From Comamonadaceae bacterium (GTDB taxonomy: Bacteria; Pseudomonadota; Gammaproteobacteria; Burkholderiales; Burkholderiaceae_C), in the NCBI GenBank assembly GCA_947447355.1, contig CANFJF010000008.1, positions 18,694-82,693 of the forward strand: a stretch of 64,000 bases of DNA, read 5' to 3'. Each line of letters starts with the position of its first letter. The first letter of the stretch is position 1. The notes under the pieces were generated by a model, which worked only from the letters and a program-made list of their open reading frames with translations, had not been told where the DNA came from and did not search any database. This document shows, in pieces, positions 1 to 9,191 of this stretch. The position numbers and the translations under genes are program-made.

Positions 1-182
1 GCGAAGAGTTCTGCAGCTTTGGTTTTGTCACCGGTCAAAACGGCTTTTTCAACGTTCTTCACGGCAGTGCGGTATTTCGAACGCAGCGAGGTGTTCGCAG
101 CATTCAGTTTGACGTCTTGACGAACGCGTTTACGGCCGGAAGCAAGGCGGGGGTTTTTTTTCTTGGGTTTGGCGGTGGCCAT
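1..182 (-). CDS. rpsT: 30S ribosomal protein S20 (partial, C-terminus outside window)
   Basis: About 60 N-terminal residues are visible, beginning [19 protein letters not shown], and rich in Lys/Arg as expected for S20, a primary 16S rRNA-binding protein of the small subunit. The family is about 88-108 residues long, so roughly a third or more lies beyond the left edge. The start is ATG at 182, preceded on the minus strand by AAGGA about 8 bases upstream. The gene is divergent from murJ, an arrangement common in Burkholderiales. Identification is from the N-terminal sequence only. Confidence 0.95.
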   Translation of the reverse strand, partial: MATAKPKKKNPRLASGRKRVRQDVKLNAANTSLRSKYRTAVKNVEKAVLTGDKTKAAELF

Positions 183-261
183 ATATAAATTCCTTTAATC
201 CTAGGGAGGAGTCTGTGGATGATGCAGCAAAGCCCACGATTATATGCCACGGTGGTTGTTG

Positions 262-334
262 GCCCCCACGCTCGTCACTTCGTGTACTTTGCTGCCCCCG
301 AGGGCGTACAAATCCCCTTGGGGCAGCCCGGCGG
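262..334. repeat. Dispersed GC-rich repeat, family 2 (copy 1)
   Basis: A segment starting GCCCCCACGCTC, followed by a CACT-CGTGT-like stretch and GCTGCCCCCGAGGG, lies between rpsT and murJ. The same order of blocks recurs twice at 27991-28185, so this is a dispersed repeat and not simply leader sequence. It ends about 30 bases before the murJ start and may influence both divergent promoters. Confidence 0.6.
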
Positions 335-362
335 GAATTTCGTCAGCCCTTAAACTCGTGCT

Positions 363-1928
363 GTGTCACTTTTCAAATCCGCCTCGACTGTCTCCCTGCT
401 CACGCTGGTGTCTCGCATCACGGGGCTGGCGCGTGAACTGCTGATCGCGTCTACTTTTGGCGCCAGCGCCATGACGGACGCCTTCAATGTGGCGTTTCGC
501 ATTCCTAATTTGTTCAGGCGCATGTTCGCCGAAGGTGCCTTCAGCCAAGCTTTTGTGCCTGTGCTGGCTGCTACCAAAGCGAGTCAGGGGGAGGACGCCA
601 CGCGTTTGCTGATTGACCGAGTCGCCAGTTTGCTGGTCTGGGTGTTGTTGTTGACCTGTGTGCTGGGGGTGGCTGCTGCGCCGCTGTTGGTTTGGGCGAT
701 GGCCAGCGGTTTGCAGCAAGACCCACGCGGTTTTGACGCAGCCGTTGTCATGACGCGCTGGATGTTTCCCTACATCGGCTTCATGTCGCTGGTGGCTTTG
801 TCGGCCGGTGTGCTCAACACCTGGAAGCGGTTTGCCGTCCCTGCCGCCACGCCGGTGCTGTTGAATCTGAGCATGATTGCGGCCGCTTGGTTCGGCGCGC
901 CCTGGCTGAAAACCCTGGGCCTTGAGCCGGTCTATGCGCTGGGCGCTGGCGTCATGCTCGGCGGCTTGCTGCAGCTTGTCGTGCAGATCCCGGCGCTGCT
1001 GCGGCTGGGTTTGCTGCCCAAGATCAGTCTGGGCTTGTCGGGTGTGCGCACAGCTTGGGGTGATCCGGCTACACGCAGCATTGCCAAGCTCATGTTGCCG
1101 GCCTTGCTCGGCGTCAGTGTGGCGCAAATCTCGTTGCTCATCAACACCCAAATCGCGTCGCATTTGCAAGCCGGCAGCGTCAGTTGGCTGACCTATGCCG
1201 ACCGCTTGATGGAGTTTCCGACGGCCATGCTCGGTGTCGCCCTGGGTGTTGTGTTGATGCCGCAACTTGCCGGTGCCCGCGCCGCAAACGATGCGCAAAA
1301 ATACTCCGCCATGCTCGATTGGGGCTTGCGTTTGGTGGTCTTGCTGGCCGTCCCCAGCGCGGTGGCATTGCTGACGTTTGCACAGCCTTTGGTGGCCACG
1401 CTGTACCACTACGGCGCGTTCACGGACGCCGATGTGCTGCAGACGACGCACGCGCTCATGGGTTACGGCTTGGGCCTGCTTGGGCTGGTCGCCATCAAGG
1501 TCTTGGCCCCCGGTTTTTATGCCAACCAAGACATCAAGACGCCGGTGCGCATCGCCATCGTGGTGCTTGTCCTCACGCAATTGCTCAACCTGGTGCTGGT
1601 GCCGTATTTTCAGCATGCAGGTTTGGCCCTGGCGATTGGTATTGGCGCGCTGATCAATGCGAGCTGGCTGTTAATTGGTCTGATCCGCAGAGGCAGTTAC
1701 CAGCCGCTGCCTGGCTGGGGTCGTTTTGGCATGCAGGTTGTTTTTGCCAGTGCGCTGCTGGCAACTTTTCTGTGGTGGGCCGCCAGCGCTGTGAGTTGGA
1801 CGGGCTTGCGCAGTCTTTACGGCCAACGCATTGGCTTGTTGTCGCTGGTCTTATTGGGTTCGGCCGTGCTTTATTTTTCGGCCTTGCGGGCCACCGGCCT
1901 GAAGGTGCGCAAACTGTTTGGGCGCTGA
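363..1928 (+). CDS. murJ: Lipid II flippase MurJ
   Basis: This 521-residue polytopic inner-membrane protein flips lipid II to the periplasmic face for peptidoglycan synthesis. The N-terminus carries the MurJ signature (SRITGLARELLIASTFGAS, then a FRIPNLFRRMFAEGAFSQAF block), and hydrophobic segments are spread over the whole length, consistent with 14 membrane spans. Length matches the family. The start is GTG at 363 (reading MSLFKSAS, typical of Burkholderiales MurJ); no strong ribosome-binding site is visible. It is divergent from rpsT and followed after about 60 bases by a SirB1-family gene, the usual neighbour in Comamonadaceae. Confidence 0.95.
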   Translation: MSLFKSASTVSLLTLVSRITGLARELLIASTFGASAMTDAFNVAFRIPNLFRRMFAEGAFSQAFVPVLAATKASQGEDATRLLIDRVASLLVWVLLLTCVLGVAAAPLLVWAMASGLQQDPRGFDAAVVMTRWMFPYIGFMSLVALSAGVLNTWKRFAVPAATPVLLNLSMIAAAWFGAPWLKTLGLEPVYALGAGVMLGGLLQLVVQIPALLRLGLLPKISLGLSGVRTAWGDPATRSIAKLMLPALLGVSVAQISLLINTQIASHLQAGSVSWLTYADRLMEFPTAMLGVALGVVLMPQLAGARAANDAQKYSAMLDWGLRLVVLLAVPSAVALLTFAQPLVATLYHYGAFTDADVLQTTHALMGYGLGLLGLVAIKVLAPGFYANQDIKTPVRIAIVVLVLTQLLNLVLVPYFQHAGLALAIGIGALINASWLLIGLIRRGSYQPLPGWGRFGMQVVFASALLATFLWWAASAVSWTGLRSLYGQRIGLLSLVLLGSAVLYFSALRATGLKVRKLFGR

Positions 1929-1990
1929 TCACTTTGGGCAGAACCTAGACCTTGCACGCGATCTGTCCGAACTTGTGAGAAAGTAGCGAC

Positions 1991-2842
1991 ATGCAATTGA
2001 AATTCGAAGTTCCATCCCCGCTGCAATATTTTTCAAGTTTGGTGCAAAGCGACGAGCATTTTCCGCTGCTCGAAGCCGCTGTCAGCTTGGCTCAAGACGA
2101 ATACCCTGATCTGGATGTCGAGCAAGTACTGGGCGAAGTGGATCAGTTGCTGGCCCGCTTGAAACGGCGCCTGCCACCCGATGCATCAGCCTTGCAAAAA
2201 CTACGGGTGCTGAACCAGTTCTTCTTTCGTGACCTCAACTTTGGCGGCAACGTCAACGATTACTACGATCCCGACAACAGCTTTCTCCATGCCGTGCTGC
2301 AAAGCCGCCGCGGTATCCCGATCACGCTGGCGGTGGTGTGGCTGGAGTTGGCGGTTGGCCTGGATTTGAATGCGCGTGGCGTGGCTTTTCCCGGTCACTT
2401 CATGGTCAAAGTGAACTTGCCCAAAGGACAGGTTGTGATAGACCCATTCACCGGCCAGTCGCTGAGTCGGGAAGAGTTGGCCGAGCGGCTGGAACCTTAT
2501 CGTCAGCGCAATGCATTGGCCGATGACTCTGAGGTGCCCATCGGCCTTTATTTGCAAGCGGCCGAGCCGCGCGACATCATTGAGCGCATGTTGCGCAACC
2601 TCAAAGATATTCACAAAACGCAAGAAGACTGGCCGCGCCTGATCGCTGTGCTGGACCGTCTGTTGGTGCTGCATCCGACTGCTTGGTCGGAGCACCGCGA
2701 CCGTGGTTTGGCGCTGGCCGAAAAAGGCGAGCCGGAGCGTGCATTGATTGACTTGGAAACGTATTTGGCGCACGCGGAAGACGCGCTGGATTTGGACGAA
2801 GTGGCTGATCGGATGGCTGATTTACGTCGCGCCCGCGGTTAA
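1991..2842 (+). CDS. SirB1-family protein (transglutaminase-like core plus TPR)
   Basis: A 283-residue protein with a transglutaminase-like SirB1 core around residues 30-180 (LNQFFFRDLNFGGNVNDYYDPDN, then a segment containing RRGIPITLAVVWLELA and GHFMVKV) and a C-terminal helical part resembling tetratricopeptide repeats. The family is widespread in proteobacteria, often beside murJ or prfA/hemK, and its biochemical role is unsettled. No signal peptide is visible, so it is probably cytoplasmic. The ATG start fits the conserved N-terminus (MQLKFEVPSPLQYF). Family assignment is firm; no function is claimed. Confidence 0.88.
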   Translation: MQLKFEVPSPLQYFSSLVQSDEHFPLLEAAVSLAQDEYPDLDVEQVLGEVDQLLARLKRRLPPDASALQKLRVLNQFFFRDLNFGGNVNDYYDPDNSFLHAVLQSRRGIPITLAVVWLELAVGLDLNARGVAFPGHFMVKVNLPKGQVVIDPFTGQSLSREELAERLEPYRQRNALADDSEVPIGLYLQAAEPRDIIERMLRNLKDIHKTQEDWPRLIAVLDRLLVLHPTAWSEHRDRGLALAEKGEPERALIDLETYLAHAEDALDLDEVADRMADLRRARG

Positions 2843-2880
2843 ATCGAAATAATTCGTAAGTAAACACTTTTAAATTTATT

Positions 2881-2913
2881 TTGAGTTAGAGTGTCTTCAA
2901 TCGTTATAACGAT
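2881..2913 (+). promoter_or_regulatory. Candidate sigma70 promoter with palindromic operator over the -10
   Basis: A -35-like TTGAGT at 2881-2886 and a -10-like TATAAC at 2905-2910 are separated by 18 bases, upstream of the PA2779-like gene. The -10 lies inside a perfect 14-base palindrome, ATCGTTATAACGAT (2900-2913). The surrounding 100 bases are AT-rich against a GC-rich background. The promoter is assigned by consensus only. The palindrome could be a repressor site. Confidence 0.45.
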
Positions 2914-2988
2914 AGGCCTATTTATCCGGATGATTTCAGCTATTTCAGGCTGGACTGTCCATCACAACCTCTATTCAAGGATTTCCAC

Positions 2989-3384
2989 ATGAACTCACTT
3001 AAACGCCTGATTGCTTCCATGCTCATTGCCAGCACCACGTTGATGGGCTTGCCAATGGCTGCCCACGCAGGCTTGGTCTCGACAGAAGAAGTCGCCGCCG
3101 TGCCATCGGCTTTGGCCGAGAGCAACCGCGACAAAGTCACGGCATTTTTGAGCCGTGATGATGTCCGCGCTGAGCTTGAAGGTCAGGGCGTCAGCAGCGC
3201 AGCGGCCACTGAACGTGTGCACGCCATGACCGATGCCGAAGTGGCTCAATTGGCCTCGCGTGTTGAGCAGGCACCTGCCGGCGCTGGCGTGATCGGTGTC
3301 ATCTTCACCGTCTTCATCGTCTTGCTGGTCACCGACATCATGGGTCTGACCAAAGTATTTCCCTTCACCCGATCGGTTCGATGA
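2989..3384 (+). CDS. PA2779-family small membrane protein
   Basis: A 131-residue protein with an N-terminal signal-like hydrophobic segment (residues 10-28, ending AAHA), a soluble middle (STEEVAAVP, then a FLSRDDVRAELEGQGVS block) and one C-terminal transmembrane segment (about residues 97-120). This layout and the VRAELEGQGVS/ASRVEQAPAG motifs match the PA2779 (DUF6627) family, whose function is unknown and which usually precedes a PA2778-type cysteine peptidase, as here. Its stop overlaps the next start (ATGA at 3381), implying translational coupling. Confidence 0.85.
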   Translation: MNSLKRLIASMLIASTTLMGLPMAAHAGLVSTEEVAAVPSALAESNRDKVTAFLSRDDVRAELEGQGVSSAAATERVHAMTDAEVAQLASRVEQAPAGAGVIGVIFTVFIVLLVTDIMGLTKVFPFTRSVR

Positions 3385-4439
3385 ACGGCCCTGAGAGCCG
3401 CTCGTTCCAATGGAACCCCGCCTTGGCGGGGTTTTTCGTTACGGTCGTGCTCATTCTGTCCGGCTGCGCGACACCTCAAGTGAGTCAACTCGCACGCGAC
3501 TTTCCCATCGCCACAAGTGGAGCTGCGGGCGTCGCCGCAGTTGAAGGTTCCAGCGAGGCGACGATTCAGCCCAAATTAGCGTTGCCGATAGTTGCAAGCG
3601 TTCCAGGCGTGCCGTTTTTCCCCCAAGATGACTTCCAATGTGGCCCCGCCGCCTTGGCCATGGTGGCGCAACACGCCGGCATAAAAGTGCTGCCTGATGA
3701 GCTGACCGCGCAGGTGTACGTGCCAGGTCGGAAGGGCTCTTTTCAGGTCGAAATGCTGACGGCCACCCGGCGCCAAGCTCTGGTGGGGTACACGCTGCGC
3801 CCTCAACTCGAAGACCTGTTGCGTGAGGTCGCCAGTGGCAACCCGGTGCTGGTCTTTCAAAACCTCTCGTTGCAGGTGTACCCGATCTGGCACTACGCCG
3901 TGGTGATTGGTTTTGACCGTGCGCGCAACACGGTCGTGCTGCACTCCGGCGTGACTGAGCGGCTGGAGATGTCGCTGTTCACGTTTGAAAGAACCTGGGC
4001 CCGCGCCGAGCATTGGGCTATGGTGGCTTTGCCGCCAGAGCGTTTGCCGGCCACCGCGCAAGCTGAGCGTTTCGCGGCTGCAGCGGCCGGGCTGGAAAGG
4101 GTGCAGCCAGCCGCCGCGCAGGTGGCTTACAAGACCGCCCTGAAGGCTTGGCCCGGGCAGCGTGCCGCCATGATCGGTCTGGGCAATGCCGCCTATGCCT
4201 TGGGGCAACAAGAAGAGGCGGCGGCCCGTTTTGAGTCAGCGACCCAGGAACATGACGATTTTGCCGATGCCTGGAACAATCTGGCGCAAGTCAGACTTGA
4301 GCAGGGGCGTTTGCCGGAGGCTGAAGAAGCAATCAAGCGAGCCGTGCAGATCGGTGGCCCGCGGGCTGAGCGCTACAGCAGCTTGCAGGAAAAAATCCTA
4401 GCGAAACTTAAATCGCCAGCGTCAGCGCAGAGACCTTAG
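3381..4439 (+). CDS. PA2778-family C39-like cysteine peptidase, TPR-containing lipoprotein
   Basis: A 352-residue predicted lipoprotein. The signal segment runs from about residue 13 to a LSGC lipobox with Cys29. A C39-like papain-fold domain follows (catalytic Cys in [15 protein letters not shown], His in [11 protein letters not shown]), then a C-terminal TPR-type helical region (about residues 220-345). The family co-occurs with PA2779 proteins; a role in processing or bacteriocin-like export has been suggested but not proven. The start overlaps the upstream stop. An intrinsic terminator (3414-3436) lies within its signal-peptide codons. Its TAG stop overlaps the convergent purM stop. Confidence 0.85.
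   Translation: MNGPESRSFQWNPALAGFFVTVVLILSGCATPQVSQLARDFPIATSGAAGVAAVEGSSEATIQPKLALPIVASVPGVPFFPQDDFQCGPAALAMVAQHAGIKVLPDELTAQVYVPGRKGSFQVEMLTATRRQALVGYTLRPQLEDLLREVASGNPVLVFQNLSLQVYPIWHYAVVIGFDRARNTVVLHSGVTERLEMSLFTFERTWARAEHWAMVALPPERLPATAQAERFAAAAAGLERVQPAAAQVAYKTALKAWPGQRAAMIGLGNAAYALGQQEEAAARFESATQEHDDFADAWNNLAQVRLEQGRLPEAEEAIKRAVQIGGPRAERYSSLQEKILAKLKSPASAQRP
3414..3436 (+). terminator. Intrinsic terminator embedded in coding sequence
   Basis: The stem AACCCCGC (3414-3421), loop CTTG and complementary arm GCGGGGTT (3426-3433) run into a T tract (3432-3436). It sits about 30 bases after the PA2779-like stop, exactly where a terminator for that gene would be expected. However, it also lies inside codons 12-19 of the next gene. 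This suggests attenuation between the two genes, relieved when coupled ribosomes enter the downstream frame. Confidence 0.7.
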
Positions 4440-5467
4440 CTGACAACGACCGCCGCGCCTTCACCGCGTGCGGCGATCACGCCGATTTCAAAGACTTTTT
4501 CGCCGGCTTCGCGCAACATTTGTGCGGTGGCTGCGGCGTTGGCGGCGTCGACCACCACCACCATGCCAATGCCGTTGTTGAAGGTGCGGTTCATTTCAAA
4601 GTCGGAAATGGCGGCAGTGTTTTGCAACCAAGCGAACAGCTCGGTTTGTGGCCAGCTGCCTTTGCGCAGATGAGCCGCCATGCCGTCCGGCAACACGCGT
4701 GGAATGTTCTCCAGCAAGCCGCCGCCGGTGATGTGGGCCAGCGCCTTGATCGGGTGCGCCGCCAACGCTGCCAGCACATTTTTAACGTACAGGCGCGTGG
4801 GTTCCATCACCGCTTCTTTAAAAGGTTTGCCGTCCAAGGTGGCTGGCAGCTGATCGCCAGCGCGCTCGATGCACTTGCGCACCAAGCTGAAGCCGTTCGA
4901 GTGCACGCCGCTGGAGGCCAAGCCGAGCACCACATCGCCCGCCGCAATGTTCTGGCCAGTCAAAATTTTGGATTTTTCGACCGCACCGACGGCAAAGCCG
5001 GCCAAGTCGTATTCACCATCCGGGTACATGCCTGGCATTTCAGCGGTTTCGCCGCCGATCAAGGCGCAGCCCGACAACTCACAACCGCGTGCAATGCCGC
5101 CGACCACCGCTGCAGCGGTGTCAATGTCGAGCTTGCCGCAGGCAAAGTAATCCAGAAAAAACAGCGGCTCGGCACCTTGCACCAGCACGTCGTTGACGCT
5201 CATGGCCACCAGATCAATGCCGACGGTGTCGTGCATTTGCCATTCAAACGCCAGCCGTAGCTTGGTGCCCACGCCGTCGGTGCCGCTGACCAGCACCGGC
5301 TCTGTGTAGCGCTTGGGCACTTCAAACAGCGCGCCAAAGCCGCCAATACCGGCTAAGACGCCTTCGCGCATGGTCTTTTTAGCCAAGGGTTTGATGCGCT
5401 CAACCAGGGCGTCGCCTGCGTCGATATCAACGCCGGCGTCTTTGTAGGAAAGTGGGGATTGGCTCAT
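4436..5467 (-). CDS. purM: Phosphoribosylformylglycinamidine cyclo-ligase (AIR synthetase)
   Basis: The 343-residue cytosolic enzyme closes the imidazole ring of AIR from FGAM with ATP in de novo purine synthesis. The N-terminus ([19 protein letters not shown]), a glycine-rich segment (IGGFGALF) and a later [12 protein letters not shown] block are diagnostic of PurM, and the length matches the family (about 345). Start is ATG at 5467. It is convergent with the PA2778-like gene (stops overlap as TTAG) and divergent from hda across about 180 bases. Confidence 0.97.
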   Translation of the reverse strand: MSQSPLSYKDAGVDIDAGDALVERIKPLAKKTMREGVLAGIGGFGALFEVPKRYTEPVLVSGTDGVGTKLRLAFEWQMHDTVGIDLVAMSVNDVLVQGAEPLFFLDYFACGKLDIDTAAAVVGGIARGCELSGCALIGGETAEMPGMYPDGEYDLAGFAVGAVEKSKILTGQNIAAGDVVLGLASSGVHSNGFSLVRKCIERAGDQLPATLDGKPFKEAVMEPTRLYVKNVLAALAAHPIKALAHITGGGLLENIPRVLPDGMAAHLRKGSWPQTELFAWLQNTAAISDFEMNRTFNNGIGMVVVVDAANAAATAQMLREAGEKVFEIGVIAARGEGAAVVVS

Positions 5468-5645
5468 GCTGATGAATTTGGTTGTCGCCGGCCCGGGTGG
5501 CGGCGTGGCTGTTGGCTAAAGGTCAGGCCGGTTAAATACAGTAACAAGCCCGATAGAATCGAAGACAAGATTCTAAGGGCTTACCCTTTTCCGACTTTAT
5601 GCAGTTCATACCTTCTTCTAATCGCGCCGCTGCCGCCCGGATGGC

Positions 5646-6332
5646 ATGAAGCAGATCGCCTTGGATATTGGCTTGGCTTCGGCGCCGTCATTTGCAAACT
5701 TCTTCGCCGGTCCCAACGAGGCGGCTCTCAAGCACCTGCAACTCTGGGCGGGTAATAGTCTGCGCTCGCCGGTGCCCACCTATTTATGGGGTGAAGCAGG
5801 CAGCGGCAAAAGTCATTTGTTGAAAGCCTTTGCCGAGGTGCTCTGCGAGCAGGGCGCCACGGTCGGCTGGCTCGATGCGTCGGTGCTGGAACCGCCCGAG
5901 TTTGACGAACGCTGGGTCGCCGTCCTGATGGACGATTGCCACCTTTACACCGCCGGGCAGCAGCAGGCCGCTTTCAACTGGTTTGTTAACGCCATGAGCG
6001 CGGCCGACGGCCAACCGCGCTGCGTCTTGGCGGCGGGCGCTTTGCCACCGGCTGATTTGGCCTTGCGTGAAGACCTGCGCACCCGCCTTGGTTGGGGTCA
6101 TGTGTTTGCGCTGCACGCGCTGACCGACGCTGAACGTCGCGCCGTGCTGCGTCAAGAAGCTGATGCCCGCGGTGTTTTTCTGGGCGATGAGGTGATGGAT
6201 TTCATCCTCAACCGCTTTTCCCGCGACCTCGGTAACCTGATGCAACTGCTAGACCAGCTCGACGGCTACTCTTTGCAAACTCAGCGCGCCATCACCATTC
6301 CGCTGATCAAATCGATGCTGGACAACCAATGA
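5646..6332 (+). CDS. hda: DnaA regulatory inactivator Hda
   Basis: A 228-residue DnaA-like AAA+ protein that, with the DNA-loaded beta clamp, stimulates ATP hydrolysis by DnaA and prevents re-initiation. The N-terminus MKQIALDIGL fits the clamp-binding motif region. Walker A is GEAGSGKS (residues 49-56) and the Walker B region is VLMDDCHLY. The protein lacks the DnaA DNA-binding domain, and its length is normal. It overlaps the following HAD gene by ATGA, consistent with the hda-HAD-pcnB-folK operon seen in Burkholderiales. Confidence 0.92.
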   Translation: MKQIALDIGLASAPSFANFFAGPNEAALKHLQLWAGNSLRSPVPTYLWGEAGSGKSHLLKAFAEVLCEQGATVGWLDASVLEPPEFDERWVAVLMDDCHLYTAGQQQAAFNWFVNAMSAADGQPRCVLAAGALPPADLALREDLRTRLGWGHVFALHALTDAERRAVLRQEADARGVFLGDEVMDFILNRFSRDLGNLMQLLDQLDGYSLQTQRAITIPLIKSMLDNQ

Positions 6333-6997
6333 CAAAAGTAGCGCTGTTTGACCTCGACCACACGCTGATCCCGATGGACTCCGACTTCCAGTGGGGCGAG
6401 TTCACACTGGCCTTGGGCTGGTGCGACAGTATTGAATTCAAGCTACGTAACACTGAGTTCTACGAACACTACAAAGCGGGAACGCTGGACATCCATGCTT
6501 ATGTGCGGTTTGCCACACTGGCGATGCGCCAGCAGGGTGCTGCCAAGTCTGCCGAGGCGCACGCCGCCTTCATGCAGACGGTGGTGCAAGCGGCCATTCA
6601 GCCGCAAGCGCTGGCGTTGGTGCGAGCCCATCAGGCGGCGGGTGACTTGGTGGTCATCGTCACCGCCACCAACGAATTCGTCACGCGGCCGATCGCGGAT
6701 GCGTTCGGTGTGCCCGACCTGATCGCGGTGCAACTGGCCCGCGATGCAGCGGGTGAATTGACCGGTGAAATCCATGGTACGCCGTCGTTTCGTGAAGGCA
6801 AAGTCACGCGGGTCGAGGCTTGGCTGAAAGATCGCCAGCTCGACTGGCAGAGCACTGAGACAGTTTTTTATTCGGACTCGATCAACGATCTGGCCCTGCT
6901 TGAAAAGGTCACCCATGCGGTGGCCACCAACCCTGACGCGGCCCTGCGGGCTGTCGCCACTGAGCGCCAATGGCGCATACTTGAGCTGTTCACTTAG
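6329..6997 (+). CDS. HAD-IB family phosphatase (SerB-like)
   Basis: A 222-residue haloacid-dehalogenase hydrolase. Motif I is FDLDHTLIP with the nucleophile Asp near residue 8, followed by a helical cap. Motif II is IVTATN and motif IV is YSDSINDLALL. HAD-IB members include phosphoserine phosphatases and histidinol-phosphate phosphatases; the substrate cannot be read from sequence. It is translationally coupled to hda and 6 bases upstream of pcnB. Members of this subfamily next to pcnB are common in Burkholderiales and usually annotated only as HAD hydrolases. Confidence 0.88.
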   Translation: MTKVALFDLDHTLIPMDSDFQWGEFTLALGWCDSIEFKLRNTEFYEHYKAGTLDIHAYVRFATLAMRQQGAAKSAEAHAAFMQTVVQAAIQPQALALVRAHQAAGDLVVIVTATNEFVTRPIADAFGVPDLIAVQLARDAAGELTGEIHGTPSFREGKVTRVEAWLKDRQLDWQSTETVFYSDSINDLALLEKVTHAVATNPDAALRAVATERQWRILELFT

Positions 6998-7003
6998 CAT
7001 TTC

Positions 7004-8626
7004 ATGATCAAAAAATTCATCGACAAGCTGTTCGGCAAGACTGCCAGCACGCCCACAGGCGCCTCGCGCGCCAAAAAATCGCCTTACGGCAAACGCCTTG
7101 AAGTCGGCCCCAAAGAGCATGGCATTGACCCCGCCTTGGTCGACGAGCGCGCCATGGACGTGGTACGCACGCTCAAGGACGCCGGTTACGAAGCCTATAT
7201 CGTCGGCGGTGCCGTGCGTGACTTGCTGGTTGGCCTCAGGCCCAAAGACTTTGACGTTGCGACCAACGCCACCCCCGAACAGGTCAAGCCGCTGTTTCGT
7301 CGGGCCTTCATCATTGGTAGGCGTTTTCGGATTGTTCACGTCATCTACGGCCGCGGCCGTGAGCATGAAGTGATCGAGGTCTCGACCTTTCGGGCGAATC
7401 TTGACAGCAGCCAAGCTGAGCAGGTCGGCGGCAATGAGCGCACCAGCAAGAGTCAACTCGCCGGCATGAAACACGCCGTTGATTCGTCAGGCCGGGTGCT
7501 GCGCGACAACGTCTGGGGCTCGATGGAGCATGATGCTGCGCGCCGTGACTTCACCATCAACGCCATGTATTACGACCCCGAAACACACATCGTGGTCGAC
7601 TATCACAACGGCATTCGCGACTCTAAAAAACGTATTTTGCGCATGATCGGTGACCCGGCTACGCGCTACCGTGAAGACCCGGTGCGGATCATTCGCGCCG
7701 TGCGTTTTTCGGCCAAGCTCAGCGCGCTGGGCTTCAAGTTTGAAGACAAAACCGTCGCCCCACTGCGCGAAATGTGCAGCCTGTTGGCCGACGTGCCGCA
7801 ATCCCGTTTGTTCGACGAAATGCTCAAGCTCCTGCAGACCGGCCATTCGCTGGCCAGCATTGAGCAGCTCAAATTCCTGGGTCTCGGCACCGGTATTTAC
7901 CCGCTCCTCGACATCGTGGTCGAGAGTGCCGACGAGCCGTTTTTGAAACTGGCATTGCAAGACACTGATCGCCGCGTTGGCGAAGGCAAACCGGTGGCGC
8001 CTAGCTTCTTGCTGGCCTGCGTGCTATGGACTGATGTGCGCGAAGGTTGGGCTCGTCGTTGCAAGCGCGGCGAGCATGTGATGCCAGCGCTGCAAGACGC
8101 GATTGACGATGCCTTCAATGCCAAGATCGGCGATGTCTCTGGCCGCGGCAAGCTTGGCATCGACATGCGCGAGATCTGGAGCATGCAGCCACGCTTTGAA
8201 AAGCGCACCGGCAGCTCACCCTATTCGATGTTGGAGCAGCCGCGCTTTCGCGCTGGCTTCGACTTTTTGCGGCTGCGGGCGCAGACCGGCGAGATCGACA
8301 CCGAGCTGTCCGAGTGGTGGGAAAAGTTCAGCACGGCCTACGACGATGAGCGTCACGAGATGGTCGAGCAAGTGCGTCTGGCTCAGCAGCAAAAGCCACA
8401 GACACCGCGCAGCCGCGTCAGGCGTGTGGAGGCCGATCGACCAGCGCCGGCCCTTGGCCGTGAGCGAGAAGCTTCAGCCGTTCTGGAGTCCAGCGAAGAC
8501 CAAGAACCCGGCGAGATGGGTGACGCAGCACCAGCTAAAAAACGCCGCCGTCGCCGCAAGCCAGTCAATCGTGAGGGTGGTGCGGCCGTGGCCAGCCCAT
8601 CGTCAGACAGCTCGGCTGAACACTGA
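7004..8626 (+). CDS. pcnB: Poly(A) polymerase I
   Basis: The 540-residue enzyme adds 3' poly(A) tails that promote RNA decay. The nucleotidyltransferase signature VGGAVRDLL (residues 67-75) is followed by the catalytic DFD (82-84) and, further on, RRDFTINAMYY. The arginine/lysine-rich C-terminal tail (KKRRRRRK) is typical of bacterial PcnB, as is the length. The basic leader (residues 1-35) is also usual. It lies in the operon between the HAD gene and folK. A CCA-adding enzyme is the main alternative, but the basic tail and the folK neighbour favour PcnB. Confidence 0.94.
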   Translation: MIKKFIDKLFGKTASTPTGASRAKKSPYGKRLEVGPKEHGIDPALVDERAMDVVRTLKDAGYEAYIVGGAVRDLLVGLRPKDFDVATNATPEQVKPLFRRAFIIGRRFRIVHVIYGRGREHEVIEVSTFRANLDSSQAEQVGGNERTSKSQLAGMKHAVDSSGRVLRDNVWGSMEHDAARRDFTINAMYYDPETHIVVDYHNGIRDSKKRILRMIGDPATRYREDPVRIIRAVRFSAKLSALGFKFEDKTVAPLREMCSLLADVPQSRLFDEMLKLLQTGHSLASIEQLKFLGLGTGIYPLLDIVVESADEPFLKLALQDTDRRVGEGKPVAPSFLLACVLWTDVREGWARRCKRGEHVMPALQDAIDDAFNAKIGDVSGRGKLGIDMREIWSMQPRFEKRTGSSPYSMLEQPRFRAGFDFLRLRAQTGEIDTELSEWWEKFSTAYDDERHEMVEQVRLAQQQKPQTPRSRVRRVEADRPAPALGREREASAVLESSEDQEPGEMGDAAPAKKRRRRRKPVNREGGAAVASPSSDSSAEH

Positions 8627-8642
8627 TCCTGCGCCCATTGCG

Positions 8643-9161
8643 ATGGCTTCGATGTCTGTGTTGACTGATGTCACGGCGTACATCGCCATTGGTGCAAACT
8701 TAGGTCAAGCGCAGCGCAGCGTGCAACAAGCCATGCAGGCCTTGGGTCAATTGCCGCTGACGCGGCTGACTCATTGCTCCAGCCTGTACCGCACCGCACC
8801 CATCGCCAGGGATCCTTCGCGTCCAATATCGGCCACAGTCCCGGACTACATCAATGCCGTCGCCGCGATAGCCACCGGTTTGACCGCGCCCGATCTGCTG
8901 CTGCATTTGCAAGCGCTTGAACTCGCCGCCGGCCGCGAACGGCCTTACCCCGATGCGCCGCGCACGCTAGACCTCGACATCTTGTTGTATGGCAGCGCTC
9001 AGATGGATTCAGCCCAGTTGGTGATTCCGCATCCGCGAATGGCGCAGCGCGCTTTTGTGCTGGTCCCGCTGGCAGAAATTGCACCTTGGCTGGTGTCTGC
9101 TGCGCAGTTGGCTGCAGTCGATTCTCAGGTTATTGAAAAGCTGCTGCCGTTAACTTCCTGA
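8643..9161 (+). CDS. folK: 2-amino-4-hydroxy-6-hydroxymethyldihydropteridine diphosphokinase
   Basis: HPPK transfers pyrophosphate from ATP to the pterin in folate synthesis. The 172-residue product shows AYIAIGANLG near the N-terminus, RTAPI in the middle and the signature RPYPDAPRTLDLDILLYG, followed by IPHPRMAQRAFVLVPLAEIAP. The open frame extends far upstream through pcnB, but homology begins only at ATG 8643 (or ATG 8652). Neither start has a clear Shine-Dalgarno, consistent with translation coupled to pcnB, whose stop is 16 bases upstream. Confidence 0.93.
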   Translation: MASMSVLTDVTAYIAIGANLGQAQRSVQQAMQALGQLPLTRLTHCSSLYRTAPIARDPSRPISATVPDYINAVAAIATGLTAPDLLLHLQALELAAGRERPYPDAPRTLDLDILLYGSAQMDSAQLVIPHPRMAQRAFVLVPLAEIAPWLVSAAQLAAVDSQVIEKLLPLTS

Positions 9162-9191
9162 CGGCTCATCAGCTTAGGACGTCGCGGTCTT

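Noticed and set aside
366..1616. Long (416-codon) open frame antisense to murJ
   Set aside because: Low-complexity Gln/His/Arg-rich translation typical of the complement of a GC-rich membrane-protein gene; murJ on the other strand has full family identity.
5576..5589. AAGGG-CTTA-CCCTT hairpin upstream of hda as a terminator
   Set aside because: Stem of only five pairs and located in the leader of hda without an upstream gene on that strand to terminate.
6443..7474. 343-codon antisense frame over the HAD and pcnB genes
   Set aside because: Shadow of two well supported genes; no homology signature.
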